64,000 nt of DNA. Source: Planctomycetota bacterium (lineage in GTDB: Bacteria; Planctomycetota; UBA1135; GCA-002686595). The notes under the pieces were generated by a model. The model did not search any database, was not told the DNA's origin, and saw only the letters and a program-made list of their open reading frames with translations. Position numbers and translations under genes: made by a program. Of the stretch, positions 52,398 through 61,643 are shown one piece after another (within the stretch, counting starts at the first letter, position 1; every line of letters begins with the position of its first letter). The stretch lies in NCBI GenBank assembly GCA_016714045.1, contig JADJNY010000003.1:495785-559784 (forward strand). The letters run 5' to 3'.

Positions 52398-54059
52398 TCA
52401 AAACTCGGCCGTGATCACCCAGCTCTGTTGGGTGGTCACCGGGAGCCCCGTCGCGAAGTCGAGGACGGTGACTTCCGCCAGGATCTGAAGGGGATTGCCG
52501 TCGCAAGGAGCTGCGGCATGGAAGATGGATAGCGAACTCGGAGCGCTCGAGTATGGGACCAGGAACGCGATGCCCGTGTAGGTGAACGTCGGCGGAGGCT
52601 GGGTCATGGACGGCGGGCCCGCGCTCACGTGGAACGTGACGAACGTCAAGCCCGTCGGAACCGTCTGCACTCCCGTGACCTGGTAGTTCATGAAATCCGT
52701 ACTGAGCGGACTCTGCGAGTCAAAGGAGTCCTCGGGAAGGCTTGTCCGGAAGATGGACAACCCGAGCGTGCCCTCACCGACGAAGGTGCCGTTCAGCGGT
52801 AGGCCAGCCACGGCATTCGTCGTCAGCGGCGGAACTTCCGGACCGTCCGGATCGAAGGAGCAAGTCGACTCCACATCGTCGGGATCGCCATGCTCCGGCC
52901 CGCGGAGGCCTGCGAGTGCAGACAGGGGGCCGGGCTGCGGATCGGCAGGCGACAAAAGGGTGGTCGCGGGGCAGTTCACGGACGTCGCCGCCAGCGGCGG
53001 GCTCCCGTGTCCGCGCTGAAAGACGAGGAATTGATCGACCGCGTTCTCCGGTTCGCCGGGGACGTCGCGGGCAAGCGAGAAGATCACGCGTTCTTGCGCG
53101 GCGATCTGGCTCGTCGCGGGCGCGTTGTAGACGGACAGCGCGTCGATCTCGATGTCTGCCGACATCAAGTTCTCGTTCGGGCCGCCCTGGAACAGATCCA
53201 GCTTCGTGTAGGCGATCGTGGGCACCGACCACGCACCCGCGCTCCAAGTCATCCGGCAGATGTCGGACGGCGTGACCTGTTTGGACTGACCGGACACAGT
53301 CGACCAGCTGATCGGGCCGTTGGCGGCAAGCCACGCGCGACTCAACGTGAAGTAGAACTTGTCTCGAACGGACGCCAGGACCCCAGCCGTGTTTTGCGGA
53401 TCGGTCGAGATCACGCCCATCCCGTAGTCGAGGTTGTGCACGATTCCCCCCTGAGGGAGTCCGAGTTGGGTGTGCGTCGCTTCGACTTGCACGGTGTTGC
53501 CGAGGTTCTGGTTCAGGCCAGTTGGACCCTCGGGGTAGTAGGAGAAGATCTCTCCGGATACCGAACCGAACTGCGCCACTCGATTCGCGATCACGCTCCC
53601 CGAGAGGCCGCTCGCCCCGGGCTTCAAGCCGAACGTAACGACGAACCACTGCGTGGTCGCCATCTGCACGAGTCCTTGGTTGTCGACGACGGGGATCACG
53701 TCCCCGCCTGTGGACGTACTGCCGAAGATCGGGACCGAAGTCGGTGGCACGGGGAAGCCCCAGTTCGCCGTCAACTGCGCGACGCTGTAGTTCGGGTGGT
53801 TCGCAGTCGCTTGGCCGAACTTGCGCACGGTCCAGCTGGTCGGGAGCGAGTTCGCGACCTGCGGCGCTCGGATTTGAATCTGGTTCAGGTTGCCCGCGCT
53901 GACGCCGGCCGAGGTCGTCGTGCCCAGCGCCCAGTTCGAAAGGGGGCCCATGACGCTGGAGACTTGCGGTGTGGGTGCCAGAGCGGCCGCAGGGGCCGCG
54001 AGGGCGGCCAGCGATGCGAGGCTCCGAAGGAAGCGACTCGTTCGAAGGAGCGGATTCAT
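52398..54059 (-). CDS. Secreted protein of unknown family
   Basis: The product has 553 residues from the ATG giving MNPLLRTSRFLRSLASLAAL. The signal peptide probably ends at A-A-A-L-A. The mature part is rich in Ser/Thr and beta strands, with the segments N-S-L-P-T-S-W-T-V-R-K-F, F-V-V-T-F-G-L-K-P-G-A-S-G, K-F-Y-F-T-L-S-R-A-W and F-H-A-A-A-P-C-D-G-N-P-L-Q. It contains only a few cysteines and, unlike other secreted proteins in the window, it lacks the recurrent C-terminal domain. No catalytic motif or known family is recognised. Base composition is slightly less GC-rich than the neighbours. Confidence 0.72.
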   Translation of the reverse strand: MNPLLRTSRFLRSLASLAALAAPAAALAPTPQVSSVMGPLSNWALGTTTSAGVSAGNLNQIQIRAPQVANSLPTSWTVRKFGQATANHPNYSVAQLTANWGFPVPPTSVPIFGSTSTGGDVIPVVDNQGLVQMATTQWFVVTFGLKPGASGLSGSVIANRVAQFGSVSGEIFSYYPEGPTGLNQNLGNTVQVEATHTQLGLPQGGIVHNLDYGMGVISTDPQNTAGVLASVRDKFYFTLSRAWLAANGPISWSTVSGQSKQVTPSDICRMTWSAGAWSVPTIAYTKLDLFQGGPNENLMSADIEIDALSVYNAPATSQIAAQERVIFSLARDVPGEPENAVDQFLVFQRGHGSPPLAATSVNCPATTLLSPADPQPGPLSALAGLRGPEHGDPDDVESTCSFDPDGPEVPPLTTNAVAGLPLNGTFVGEGTLGLSIFRTSLPEDSFDSQSPLSTDFMNYQVTGVQTVPTGLTFVTFHVSAGPPSMTQPPPTFTYTGIAFLVPYSSAPSSLSIFHAAAPCDGNPLQILAEVTVLDFATGLPVTTQQSWVITAEF

Positions 54060-54130
54060 GGGAGGTACGTTCAGGAGTCGAGGTGAGGATGGAGTGCCAG
54101 GAATCAGGAGCAAGGTCCTTCGGGGAGGAG

Positions 54131-56653
54131 CTAGCGGCGGACCGCCGCCGGGGTTCCCTCTCCGAATGATCGAAGGAGTCGCTGCACGGCGCTCGCGCCT
54201 GCTGCGTCTAGTGTCTTGGGCATGTGGTTCACGACCAACCCGCGGCGCCACCAGTTCTCCGGCTCGGCGCGCGCCCAGTCCGCCAGCGCGGGAAACAGTG
54301 CGGCGGCGTCCGACTCCCCGAGCGCCTCGGCGATGCGGAAGGCCGTATTCACGACCTTTCCCTTCTCGTCGTGCGTACGGTCCGGGATCCGTGCGAAATG
54401 CTCGCGTGCCCGGGCGAGTTCGCGGGCCTTGGTCGGGACGTCGTCGCGATCGTGCGCAGCCAACGCCGCGTACGTCGCGACGGTCGCGCTCCAAAGATCG
54501 ATCCACGCCGGCGGGCGAGGGTCGAGCCGCGGATCGGCCTCGCGCACGATGCGCTGCGCCTCGTCGAACCGCTCGTCGGCGATTTCCACCCAGATGAGAT
54601 CCTGCACGAGCTTCGGGTAGTTCGGGCGGAGCTCAAGGGCGGCGGTGAGGTGCTGTCGCGCCTCGGGCAAGCGATGCAGAGCGAGCGCGCAGTATCCCGC
54701 GTTGATCATCAGCACGTACGATCGCGGCGCGAGCGCGAGGCCCTCCTCGGCGGCGCTCAACGCCTCCTGGTGGCGACCCTGGGCGGAGAGGAGACGGCCT
54801 GCGATGTGGGCCGTCATCGCAGTTCGGCCTCCCATGCGGGCTTCCAGCCGGACGAGCTCCGCATAGCGTTCGAGGGCCAAACCCCGCCGGTCCGGAATGC
54901 TCAGCCCGTCGAAGCTGGTGGCGAGCAGGCTCATCTCCTCGGCGTGCGGGATGCTCCGCACGCCGGGCTCGGCCAGGATGGGCAACGCGTCCCCCGCGCG
55001 GCCCGCGCGGACCAAGTGAAACGCGTGGATGTACCGCTCGACAGGGAGCACGGGTTGAGGCAAGCCGTCCAGCTCGATCCCCGTAGCACTGGCCGAGTAC
55101 TGCGCGGCGAGAGCGCGCGCGTAGGGCGTGTCTACGAACCCCGCGACCTCCGCCATGTCCTGTGCGGCTCCGCGGGCATCGCCGTGGTCCCAGCGGAAGA
55201 CGGAGCGGAGCAGCAGCGTCGGTAGCGGTTCCGGGGCGACCTCGTGAGCCTGGTCGAGCAGGCGTTCGATGTCCGCCCGGTCCGAATCGAAGCGCTGCAC
55301 ACGGTTCGCAGCGTCGAGGAGCCCCAGGTTCGGCGGGATGTGGCGGGAGAGCTCCGCGAACCGGGCACGCCGTCGACCCAACTCGTGCTCGCGCCAGGCC
55401 CGCGCTCCGATGGCGGCTCCCGCCACCACTCCGACCACGACTACGGCGAGCGCAGCGCCCATCGCCGCGCGCGAGCGTGCGATGCGGCGCGCGAGGCGCT
55501 CCACCTTTGAAACCGGGCGCGCGCTCACCGGCCGGAACTCGAGGAACGCGCGCAAGTCGGCTTCGAACGCAGCGGCGGACGGAAAGCGTTCGGTCGGTCG
55601 CCGGTGCATGCCTTTGTCGAGGATCGCCTGGAGATCTCGGGGGAGTCCGGGGCGGATCTCGGTCGCGGGCACCGGATCGCGCGTCGCGAGCGCCGCGAGC
55701 ACCTGCGTCGGCGTTCCCTCGTACGGCGGACGGAGCGTGAGAAGGTGGTAGAGCGTCGCCGTCAGGCTGTAGACGTCGCTCGCCGCCGTGCGCCGGCCGT
55801 CGCGCTCGAGCGCTTCGGGAGGCAGGTAGCACGGCGTGCCGAGACTCGTCGCCGCGCGCGTGACCGTGCTGCCTTCGTCGAGGAGCGCGATGCCGAAGTC
55901 GAGCAGCGCGGGACGTCCGTCCCGCCGCACGCGGACGTTCGAGGGCTTTACGTCTCGGTGGAGAACGCCCGCCTGGTGCACCGCCTCGAGGCCGCCGGCG
56001 AGCTCCGCAACCCAACGCACCACCGTGCGCAACCAGCTCGATTCGCCGCGGCGCGCGAGACCGAAGCGCTCCTCGATCCATGCGTTCGAATCCCCGGCCG
56101 ACTCGCTGGTTCGGCGATGCGCGCTCTCGAGCAGGTCCGACAGCGACGTACCGTCGACGAACTCCATCACGAGGTAGACCTGGTCGTCCTCGGTCCGTCC
56201 TCGATCGTGGAGCGCGGCGACGGCGGGGTGCTGCACGGCGGCCATCGAGCGCGCCTCGCGGGCAAAGCGCTCGAACGCCTGCTTGGGCGGCATGAGACCG
56301 TGCCGGACGACCTTGCACGCCACGCGGCGGCGCAGCTCTAGGTCCTCCGCGCGGTACACGACGCCCATCGCGCCCGCTCCGACGCGCTCAGCCAGGCGGA
56401 AGCGCTGGTCGAGCACGCGACCGACCAGGGGATCGTTGGCGGCGCCGTTGACGAGGAGGTCGGGCAGCGCGGCCGCCCGACCGACGAGCGCTCCGATCTC
56501 TGCGCGGAGCTCGGGCCGATCGGCGCACGCCACGTCGAGCCAGTCCTCGCGGCCGGAATCACGCAGTTCGAGGGCGGTCGCGACCCGCTTGCGCAGGGCT
56601 TCCGCGTGCGCGTGCTCGACCTCGGAGCCGGTATCCCGGTCGGCCAAGGTCAC
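54131..56653 (-). CDS. Membrane-anchored serine/threonine protein kinase with C-terminal TPR-like region
   Basis: The product has 840 residues with a GTG start. Residues about 86-375 are an Hanks-type kinase: G-A-G-A-M-G-V-V-Y (92-100), catalytic K114 in V-A-C-K-V-V, H-R-D-V-K-P-S-N (232-239), D-F-G (252-254), and G-T-P-C-Y-L-P-P-E as the activation-loop end. A single membrane segment (about 396-418) separates it from a helical region with TPR-like motifs such as A-L-S-A-A-E-E-G-L-A-L-A-P-R-S-Y. The GTG overlaps the TGA of the upstream sigma-factor gene (TGA at 56650-56652), a coupling common in planctomycete ECF sigma/kinase pairs, where the kinase is thought to control the sigma factor. No separate anti-sigma gene is seen. 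Confidence 0.9.
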   Translation of the reverse strand: MTLADRDTGSEVEHAHAEALRKRVATALELRDSGREDWLDVACADRPELRAEIGALVGRAAALPDLLVNGAANDPLVGRVLDQRFRLAERVGAGAMGVVYRAEDLELRRRVACKVVRHGLMPPKQAFERFAREARSMAAVQHPAVAALHDRGRTEDDQVYLVMEFVDGTSLSDLLESAHRRTSESAGDSNAWIEERFGLARRGESSWLRTVVRWVAELAGGLEAVHQAGVLHRDVKPSNVRVRRDGRPALLDFGIALLDEGSTVTRAATSLGTPCYLPPEALERDGRRTAASDVYSLTATLYHLLTLRPPYEGTPTQVLAALATRDPVPATEIRPGLPRDLQAILDKGMHRRPTERFPSAAAFEADLRAFLEFRPVSARPVSKVERLARRIARSRAAMGAALAVVVVGVVAGAAIGARAWREHELGRRRARFAELSRHIPPNLGLLDAANRVQRFDSDRADIERLLDQAHEVAPEPLPTLLLRSVFRWDHGDARGAAQDMAEVAGFVDTPYARALAAQYSASATGIELDGLPQPVLPVERYIHAFHLVRAGRAGDALPILAEPGVRSIPHAEEMSLLATSFDGLSIPDRRGLALERYAELVRLEARMGGRTAMTAHIAGRLLSAQGRHQEALSAAEEGLALAPRSYVLMINAGYCALALHRLPEARQHLTAALELRPNYPKLVQDLIWVEIADERFDEAQRIVREADPRLDPRPPAWIDLWSATVATYAALAAHDRDDVPTKARELARAREHFARIPDRTHDEKGKVVNTAFRIAEALGESDAAALFPALADWARAEPENWWRRGLVVNHMPKTLDAAGASAVQRLLRSFGEGTPAAVRR

Positions 56654-57192
56654 CGCGCCCCCTTGAACCAGATCAGCAGCCGGGCCTGCGCGTCGAAGTA
56701 GGCCCGGCGTGCAGCGGACTCCGATCCGTAGCCGAGCTGTTCGGCGAGCTCCTGGAAGCTCGCGAGGCCGTCCATGCGGGCCCGCAGGAGGTGTTGCTCG
56801 CGCGGCTCGAATCGGGACAGCGCGTCCTGGAGCGCCGCGAGGTCGTCCGAGCGCATCGCCGCTTCCGCCGGGTCGGGCTCCGCGCCTTCGGTGTCGAAGT
56901 CGGTGTCGAGGCGCAGGTTGCGGCGCGCGTCGCGTCGCGACGCCTCGTGGAAGCGGAGCGCGTCGATGATCCGGTGGTGCACGACGGCCGCGAGGTAGCC
57001 GATGAACGCCTCGTCCGTCGTGCCCTGGAACGCCCGAAGGTCTTGCAGCACGCTCTCGAATACCGACTGGACGACGTCGCCCGTGCTGAAGTGCGCGTTC
57101 AGCCAGGTCCGCCCGCGCCGCAAGTCGGAGTCGAGGCGGTGGTGCACGAGCTGCTGCACGGCCGGGTAGAAGCGCCGGGCGAGCTCTTCCAT
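56650..57192 (-). CDS. ECF-type sigma factor (5' end possibly frameshifted)
   Basis: The product has 180 residues from ATG 57192. Region 2 is visible as D-V-V-Q-S-V-F-E-S-V-L (near 38-48) and G-Y-L-A-A-V-V-H-H-R-I-I-D; region 4 as A-L-S-R-F-E-P-R-E-Q-H-L-L, S-F-Q-E-L-A-E-Q-L-G and S-E-S-A-A-R-R-A-Y-F. Upstream in another frame lie V-S-D-P-T-Q-F-L-R-T-L-E-H-A-R, the usual N-terminal helix of these proteins. Removing one base from the CCC run at 57206-57208 (plus strand) would join them, giving a start near the GTG at 57252. So either the gene is shifted or translation starts at 57192. The stop overlaps the kinase start. Confidence 0.8.
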   Translation of the reverse strand: MEELARRFYPAVQQLVHHRLDSDLRRGRTWLNAHFSTGDVVQSVFESVLQDLRAFQGTTDEAFIGYLAAVVHHRIIDALRFHEASRRDARRNLRLDTDFDTEGAEPDPAEAAMRSDDLAALQDALSRFEPREQHLLRARMDGLASFQELAEQLGYGSESAARRAYFDAQARLLIWFKGAR

Positions 57193-57252
57193 CGCGTCGC
57201 GATCGCCCGCGCGCGTGCTCCAGGGTGCGGAGGAACTGCGTCGGGTCGCTCA

Positions 57253-57579
57253 CTGCAGGAATCGTAGCTCGGAAGGCCATGTTCGGAGGGGGCGCTCGTG
57301 AAACCCGTTTCGCTCCCTCGGTTGGGCGAAAAAGCCGGGCTCGGGCACCGGACTTTCCTCGAAATCCCGGGGCTTCGAACCGAGGGGGGGCGGCCGGGGC
57401 CGCCAGCCGTCGCCCGTCCGGGCGACGGACCGCCGGCGCAGCGATATCCTTGTTGGACAGGAAATTGGATCCAAGATCGCGAAGTTAGTTGTTCAGATCC
57501 TGGAACTTGATCTAGCGGCCGATAGATTCGTACTAACGGCCGCGAGCCGTCCTCCCACCGCACTCCGACGAAACCGACC
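57253..57579. promoter_or_regulatory. glnA upstream region, unusually AT-rich in its second half
   Basis: From about 57440 to 57540 the composition is clearly less GC-rich than the surroundings, with words such as GATATCCTTGTTGGACAG and TTGATC...TACTAAC that could hold a promoter. I could not fix a single -35/-10 pair or a sigma-54 site. The rest holds no recognisable gene. Confidence 0.4.
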
Positions 57580-59091
57580 ATGGCCACCACCCCGACCCGT
57601 TCCGCCGCCCGTTCGGCGGCTCCGACCCCGGCGACCGCCTCGACCCCGGCCGCCTCGAACCCGGCGCTCCGCACCTTCCTCGAGATTCCCTACGAGCAGC
57701 TCGAGGCGATGAACCTCGAGGCGAAGCAGCAGCGCATCGACCGGATGCCGGTCGACAAGATCAAGGCCGAGCGCGTCAAGTACCTCCAAGGCGAGAAGCG
57801 CATCAAGGCCGTCACCGTGTGCTTCACCGACCTCGAGGGTCGGATGCACATGCTCGACTACGACAAGAAGTTCCTCCTGGGCTCCCTGGAGAACCTCACC
57901 TTCGACGGCTCGTCCGTGCGCGGCTTCAGCCAGCAGTCCGAGTCGGACCTGCGCCTCGGCCTCGACTGGAGCGCGTTCTACTGGTTGCCCTCCGACGTCT
58001 TCGGTCCGGGCAAGGTGCTCGTCTTCGGCGAGGTCCTCGCGCGCGACGGCACGCCGTACTCCGCGGACATGCGCTCGGCCCTGAAGCGCACGACGCAGAA
58101 GTTGTTCGAGAAGAACGGCACGATCGTCCACGCCGCGAACGAGATCGAGGGCTTCCTCTTCAAGGGCCGCGACGCCGAGCGTCACTACCACGAGACGGGC
58201 AAGTTCGAGTTCATCTCGACCGGCGGGTACTACCACTCGCTCCCCGGCGACAGCCTGCGCAACTTCATCGACGCCGCCGCGGAAGCGCAGCGCGCGATGG
58301 GCTTCGCGAACGAGAAGGACCACCCCGAGGTGGCGCCGTCCCAGTTCGAGATGAACTACTCGTACGCGGAGGCGCTGATCGCCGCCGACCAGGTGCAGCT
58401 CTACAAGCTGCTCTGCCGCCAGATCGCGCAGCGCATGGACATGACGGCGAGCTTCCTGCCGAAGCCGGTGACCGGCATCAACGGCAACGGGATGCACACG
58501 AACCTGTCGCTCAACAAGAACGGCAAGAACGCTTTCTGGGACCCGAAGGGCGAGGAGAAGCTCTCGGCCTCGGGCTGGGACTTCATCGACCGCATCCTGA
58601 CGAGCGCGCAGGACATCTGCCTCGTGCTCAACCCGAGCGTCAACGCGTACCGCCGCCTCGATCCGCACTACGAGGCGCCGAACCAGATCAAGTGCTCCGC
58701 GGTCAACCGCGGCGCGATGGTCCGCATCCCGTACGGCAACGAGAAGAGCGCGCGCATCGAGGTGCGCTCGGTCGCGCCGGACGCGAACCCGTACATGGTC
58801 ATGTACACGCTGATGAAGACCGGCCTCGAAGGTCCGCAGGACACGGCGGACACCGAGACGAAGCGCTCGCGGACGCGCTTCCTCCCCGACAACATCTACG
58901 ACGCGATCCGCATGTTCAAGGCGAGCCGCTTCGCGATGGACATGTTCGGCGAGGACGTCCACACGAAGTTCGCCGAGATCAAGCTCGCGGCGGCGGAGCG
59001 CTCGCCCAAGGCGCTCGGCTCGCAGATCAAGACGAGCGAGATCCAGTACCACCACGAGGTGACGAACCAGTACCTCTGGAGCATGTTCTAG
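57580..59091 (+). CDS. glnA: Glutamine synthetase, type I
   Basis: The product has 503 residues. It makes glutamine from glutamate, ammonia and ATP. After an Ala/Thr/Pro-rich extension of about 30 residues and a helical region, the catalytic core shows F-D-G-S-S-V-R-G-F (near 108-116), N-E-I-E-G-F in the metal-binding strand, N-G-N-G-M-H-T-N (near 306-313, ATP and glutamate loop), R-I-P-Y-G-N and R-I-E-V-R. The N-terminal extension is not part of the usual enzyme and may be regulatory or may mean that the true start is downstream. Dodecameric GS-I is expected. A strong GC-rich hairpin follows the gene. Confidence 0.93.
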   Translation: MATTPTRSAARSAAPTPATASTPAASNPALRTFLEIPYEQLEAMNLEAKQQRIDRMPVDKIKAERVKYLQGEKRIKAVTVCFTDLEGRMHMLDYDKKFLLGSLENLTFDGSSVRGFSQQSESDLRLGLDWSAFYWLPSDVFGPGKVLVFGEVLARDGTPYSADMRSALKRTTQKLFEKNGTIVHAANEIEGFLFKGRDAERHYHETGKFEFISTGGYYHSLPGDSLRNFIDAAAEAQRAMGFANEKDHPEVAPSQFEMNYSYAEALIAADQVQLYKLLCRQIAQRMDMTASFLPKPVTGINGNGMHTNLSLNKNGKNAFWDPKGEEKLSASGWDFIDRILTSAQDICLVLNPSVNAYRRLDPHYEAPNQIKCSAVNRGAMVRIPYGNEKSARIEVRSVAPDANPYMVMYTLMKTGLEGPQDTADTETKRSRTRFLPDNIYDAIRMFKASRFAMDMFGEDVHTKFAEIKLAAAERSPKALGSQIKTSEIQYHHEVTNQYLWSMF

Positions 59092-59116
59092 TCCGAACGC
59101 GTTTCCCGGAAGCAGC

Positions 59117-59149
59117 GCGGGCCGCGGCTCCTCGGGAGTCGCGGCCCGC
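59117..59149 (+). terminator. Hairpin after glnA
   Basis: GCGGGCCGCGGCTC and GAGTCGCGGCCCGC pair along 14 bp with one imperfect position, 25 bp after the stop. Confidence 0.65.
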
Positions 59150-59477
59150 AGCCGTCACCGTGTGACGCGCTCCGCTTCTCTGACGGCTCCAGGCGTGCTC
59201 GCCCGGTGGGGAGCAGGGTCGAGATGGGCAGGTCCTCCTTGGTCACTTCAACGCGGAGGCACCTAGAAGCGGGTCGTTTGACGGTTCGTTCGAAGCCCCT
59301 CCGCGAGTCGTCCAGCGACACCATCGGTACGACGGTCGGTGGTTGCCTTGCCCACGCTGCGCGAGCGCCTGAGGAGATCGACGTCGTCCTCGCCGCGAGC
59401 CATCGTCCGCGAGTTTTTCGTTGTTTTCCGAAGCGCCGGAGCGGACGGTGCCTATTCGGACCCGGAGGTACCTGGCC
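59150..59477. other. Intergenic stretch upstream of the cysteine-rich gene
   Basis: Composition is less GC-rich, with a run such as GAGTTTTTCGTTGTTTTCCG near 59411-59430 that may be part of a promoter. GGAGG at 59464-59468, nine bases before the ATG at 59478, is a good ribosome-binding site. No gene or RNA is recognised. Confidence 0.4.
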
Positions 59478-59909
59478 ATGATCCGCTCGACTCTGCTGAC
59501 CTTCCTCTTGATTCCCTTCCTGACTTTCACCGACGACCCGCCGCCGGAGTCCGAAGGGCACGGCTCCGACCCTGGCGTGGCCCAGAGTTGCAAAGGGAGC
59601 GCGTTACGTTGGGAGAACGAAGCTGGCTGGCGGCTCTACTGCACTCCGGGGAGCTGCGTCGATTGGTGCGGCCAGGTCGCGATCACTACGCCGCTCGGCG
59701 AGGGCACGGTCTGCGATTGCAACGTCTCCGGTCCCGAGCCTGACTGCTGCCGACTTGTGGTGCTCTGCAACGGGAGGGCGACCACGACCGGAGCGTGCGA
59801 CGCACCGGGCTGCGGGACGAACGACACATGCCTCACTGGCTGGAGGTCGCATCCCGCGTCCCCGCCGGTGAACATGGAGTGGGAATCCCTGGCCCCCTAC
59901 TGCAGATGA
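59478..59909 (+). CDS. Small secreted cysteine-rich protein
   Basis: The product has 143 residues from the ATG giving MIRSTLLTFLLIPFLTFTDD, chosen for the upstream GGAGG; an in-frame start 57 bp further upstream would bury the signal. After the signal it carries about 13 cysteines in short spacings (Y-C-T-P-G-S-C-V-D-W-C-G, V-C-D-C-N-V-S, D-C-C-R-L, G-C-G-T-N-D-T-C). This points to a disulfide-stabilised extracytoplasmic fold. No family is recognised. The stop overlaps the start of the next gene (ATGA at 59906), so the two are coupled. Confidence 0.7.
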   Translation: MIRSTLLTFLLIPFLTFTDDPPPESEGHGSDPGVAQSCKGSALRWENEAGWRLYCTPGSCVDWCGQVAITTPLGEGTVCDCNVSGPEPDCCRLVVLCNGRATTTGACDAPGCGTNDTCLTGWRSHPASPPVNMEWESLAPYCR

Positions 59910-61588
59910 TGCGCATGCGCACGGCGCTCGCGCTGGTGGTCGTCGCCGGGCTCGCGCTCCTGTGGTTCACGGCGGGCCCGACGACGCCGGTCACTTCGCC
60001 ATCGCGTGCTGATTCCCAAGTCGCGGCGGCGTCCGCGGAAGACATCCGTTCGGCGCTCGCTGGGGCCGCGCGCGGCGGGCCGCCCCGAACCGTCGCCTCG
60101 ACGGCCACATCGGATACGAGCGCCGTGCCAGCCAGCGTGGCGCAGGGGACGACGCTCGTGCGCTGTCGTGATCAGGCCGGCGTCGCGGTGGCCGAAGCTG
60201 AACTTCTCCTCGTTCTCGACGAGGGCGTGATGCACCTCGGGGCGGCGGATGAGCGCGGGGAGGCGCGCGTCGCCTTGCCGACGCTCGCCTGGGCGGAGCT
60301 CGCGGCGCGCCACCGCAGCCAAGCGCCTGCACGCCGCGGATGGTCCGGCGCGCCTCCCGCGACGATCGAGCTCGAACTCGCGAATGCCGCGTCCATTCGC
60401 GGTCGGGCGGTACTCACGCAGGACCGTCGCGGAGTGTCGGGCATCCGCGTGGTCGCCTTGCCCGAGCGCATGGCCGGTGATGTTCGCGATGTCGAGCCGG
60501 CGCTTGTCCTCGAGCGCCCCGATGTCGCCTCCACGACCACCGACGAACATGGCGTGTTCGAGCTCGGCGGCCTCGTCGAGGGCGCGGCGTACGTGCTTCA
60601 AGCGGGCGGTCAAGGTTTCCTGGCCACGGCACCCATGCACACGGTCGTCCCGGCCGAGGGCATCGAGATCGCGATGCAACACCTCCACGGGCTCATGCTC
60701 GAGCTCGAGGTTCCGCAATCGGCCCCGGCATGCGTGGAGACTGCCTTCGGAACACGCGGTAGCGTGCGCACGAGGCTGCTCGCGAAAGGGGCTTCCGCCG
60801 TGCTCGGCTTGCCGCTCGGCGCGCGGTTCGCACTGGAGGGCCACTTCGACCTCACCGACCTGGGTCCACAGCGCATCCTGCGCCTCTTCGCGGCGGACTC
60901 GGAGCTTCCAGAACTCGGTCCCGTGCGCATCGAGTTCGAGCCGGCTGGCTACGCGCCGGTGCGCAGGGAACTCTACTGCCTCCCGGCGCGCAGCGGCTTG
61001 CCGATTTGGAAGGAGACGCTCGTGCCGCGCACGGCGGCCTTCGGCGAGGTGTACGTCGACCTCTCCGCATTGGACCCCTGGCGGGCCGCGTCCGGCGGTC
61101 GCCGCGGACCGGTCGGGACCTTGCATCTTCGGCCCGCGGACTGGGGCAGTTCGGTCCATGCGGTGCCTGCAGACGCCGAGCTGCTCGAGCTCCGTTGCGT
61201 TCCGCTCGGCGCATATCGCGCGACGTTTCAGTGCGAGCCCAGGCTCCCCGGGGGCGCTGTCGAACTGGGGGACATCGCCGTCGGAGAAGGCGTCCACTTA
61301 CTCACCCTCCCCGCGAGCGAGCTCGGAGCCGTCGAGGTCGATGTGTTCACGCACACGGGAACGCGGCACGATGGAGAGCTCGATGTACTCGTCGAGACCG
61401 TCGAGACGCTGGCGGAGGCGACGGCGGGCGGGAGCGTCCTGTTTCGCCACCCGCCTTACCTCGTCGCGCCGCTTCGCGCTGGCGCGTGGCGCATCTCGAT
61501 CGTGGATCGAACCCTCGGCGTCGTCTCCGCGACGGTGAGGGTGCGCGCGGGTGCGACGGAATCGGTGGCGCTGCGGAAGGGGAACTGA
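59906..61588 (+). CDS. Membrane-anchored protein with carboxypeptidase-regulatory-like segments
   Basis: The product has 560 residues. It begins MMRMRTALALVVVAGLALLW, a single anchor or signal; the following region is Ser/Ala-rich. Several beta-sandwich-type stretches are present, for example T-L-V-R-C-R-D-Q-A-G-V-A-V-A-E-A-E-L, S-I-R-G-R-A-V-L-T-Q-D-R-R-G-V-S-G-I-R-V and S-T-T-T-D-E-H-G-V-F-E-L-G-G-L. These match the carboxypeptidase-regulatory/peptidase-associated pattern in which a sheet carries a 'G-x-V-x-D-x-x-G' turn. Co-transcribed with the cysteine-rich protein. A decayed ECF sigma factor lies just downstream, and planctomycetes often pair these types of genes. Confidence 0.68.
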   Translation: MMRMRTALALVVVAGLALLWFTAGPTTPVTSPSRADSQVAAASAEDIRSALAGAARGGPPRTVASTATSDTSAVPASVAQGTTLVRCRDQAGVAVAEAELLLVLDEGVMHLGAADERGEARVALPTLAWAELAARHRSQAPARRGWSGAPPATIELELANAASIRGRAVLTQDRRGVSGIRVVALPERMAGDVRDVEPALVLERPDVASTTTDEHGVFELGGLVEGAAYVLQAGGQGFLATAPMHTVVPAEGIEIAMQHLHGLMLELEVPQSAPACVETAFGTRGSVRTRLLAKGASAVLGLPLGARFALEGHFDLTDLGPQRILRLFAADSELPELGPVRIEFEPAGYAPVRRELYCLPARSGLPIWKETLVPRTAAFGEVYVDLSALDPWRAASGGRRGPVGTLHLRPADWGSSVHAVPADAELLELRCVPLGAYRATFQCEPRLPGGAVELGDIAVGEGVHLLTLPASELGAVEVDVFTHTGTRHDGELDVLVETVETLAEATAGGSVLFRHPPYLVAPLRAGAWRISIVDRTLGVVSATVRVRAGATESVALRKGN

Positions 61589-61643
61589 AACGCCTTGCGT
61601 CCGCCCTCGACTACGGTTGACAAGCCGCACGGTTTGGTTGCGA

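Noticed and set aside
57440..57579. A sigma-54 promoter for glnA
   Set aside because: I could not find GG and GC at the required 10-bp spacing with the flanking bases.
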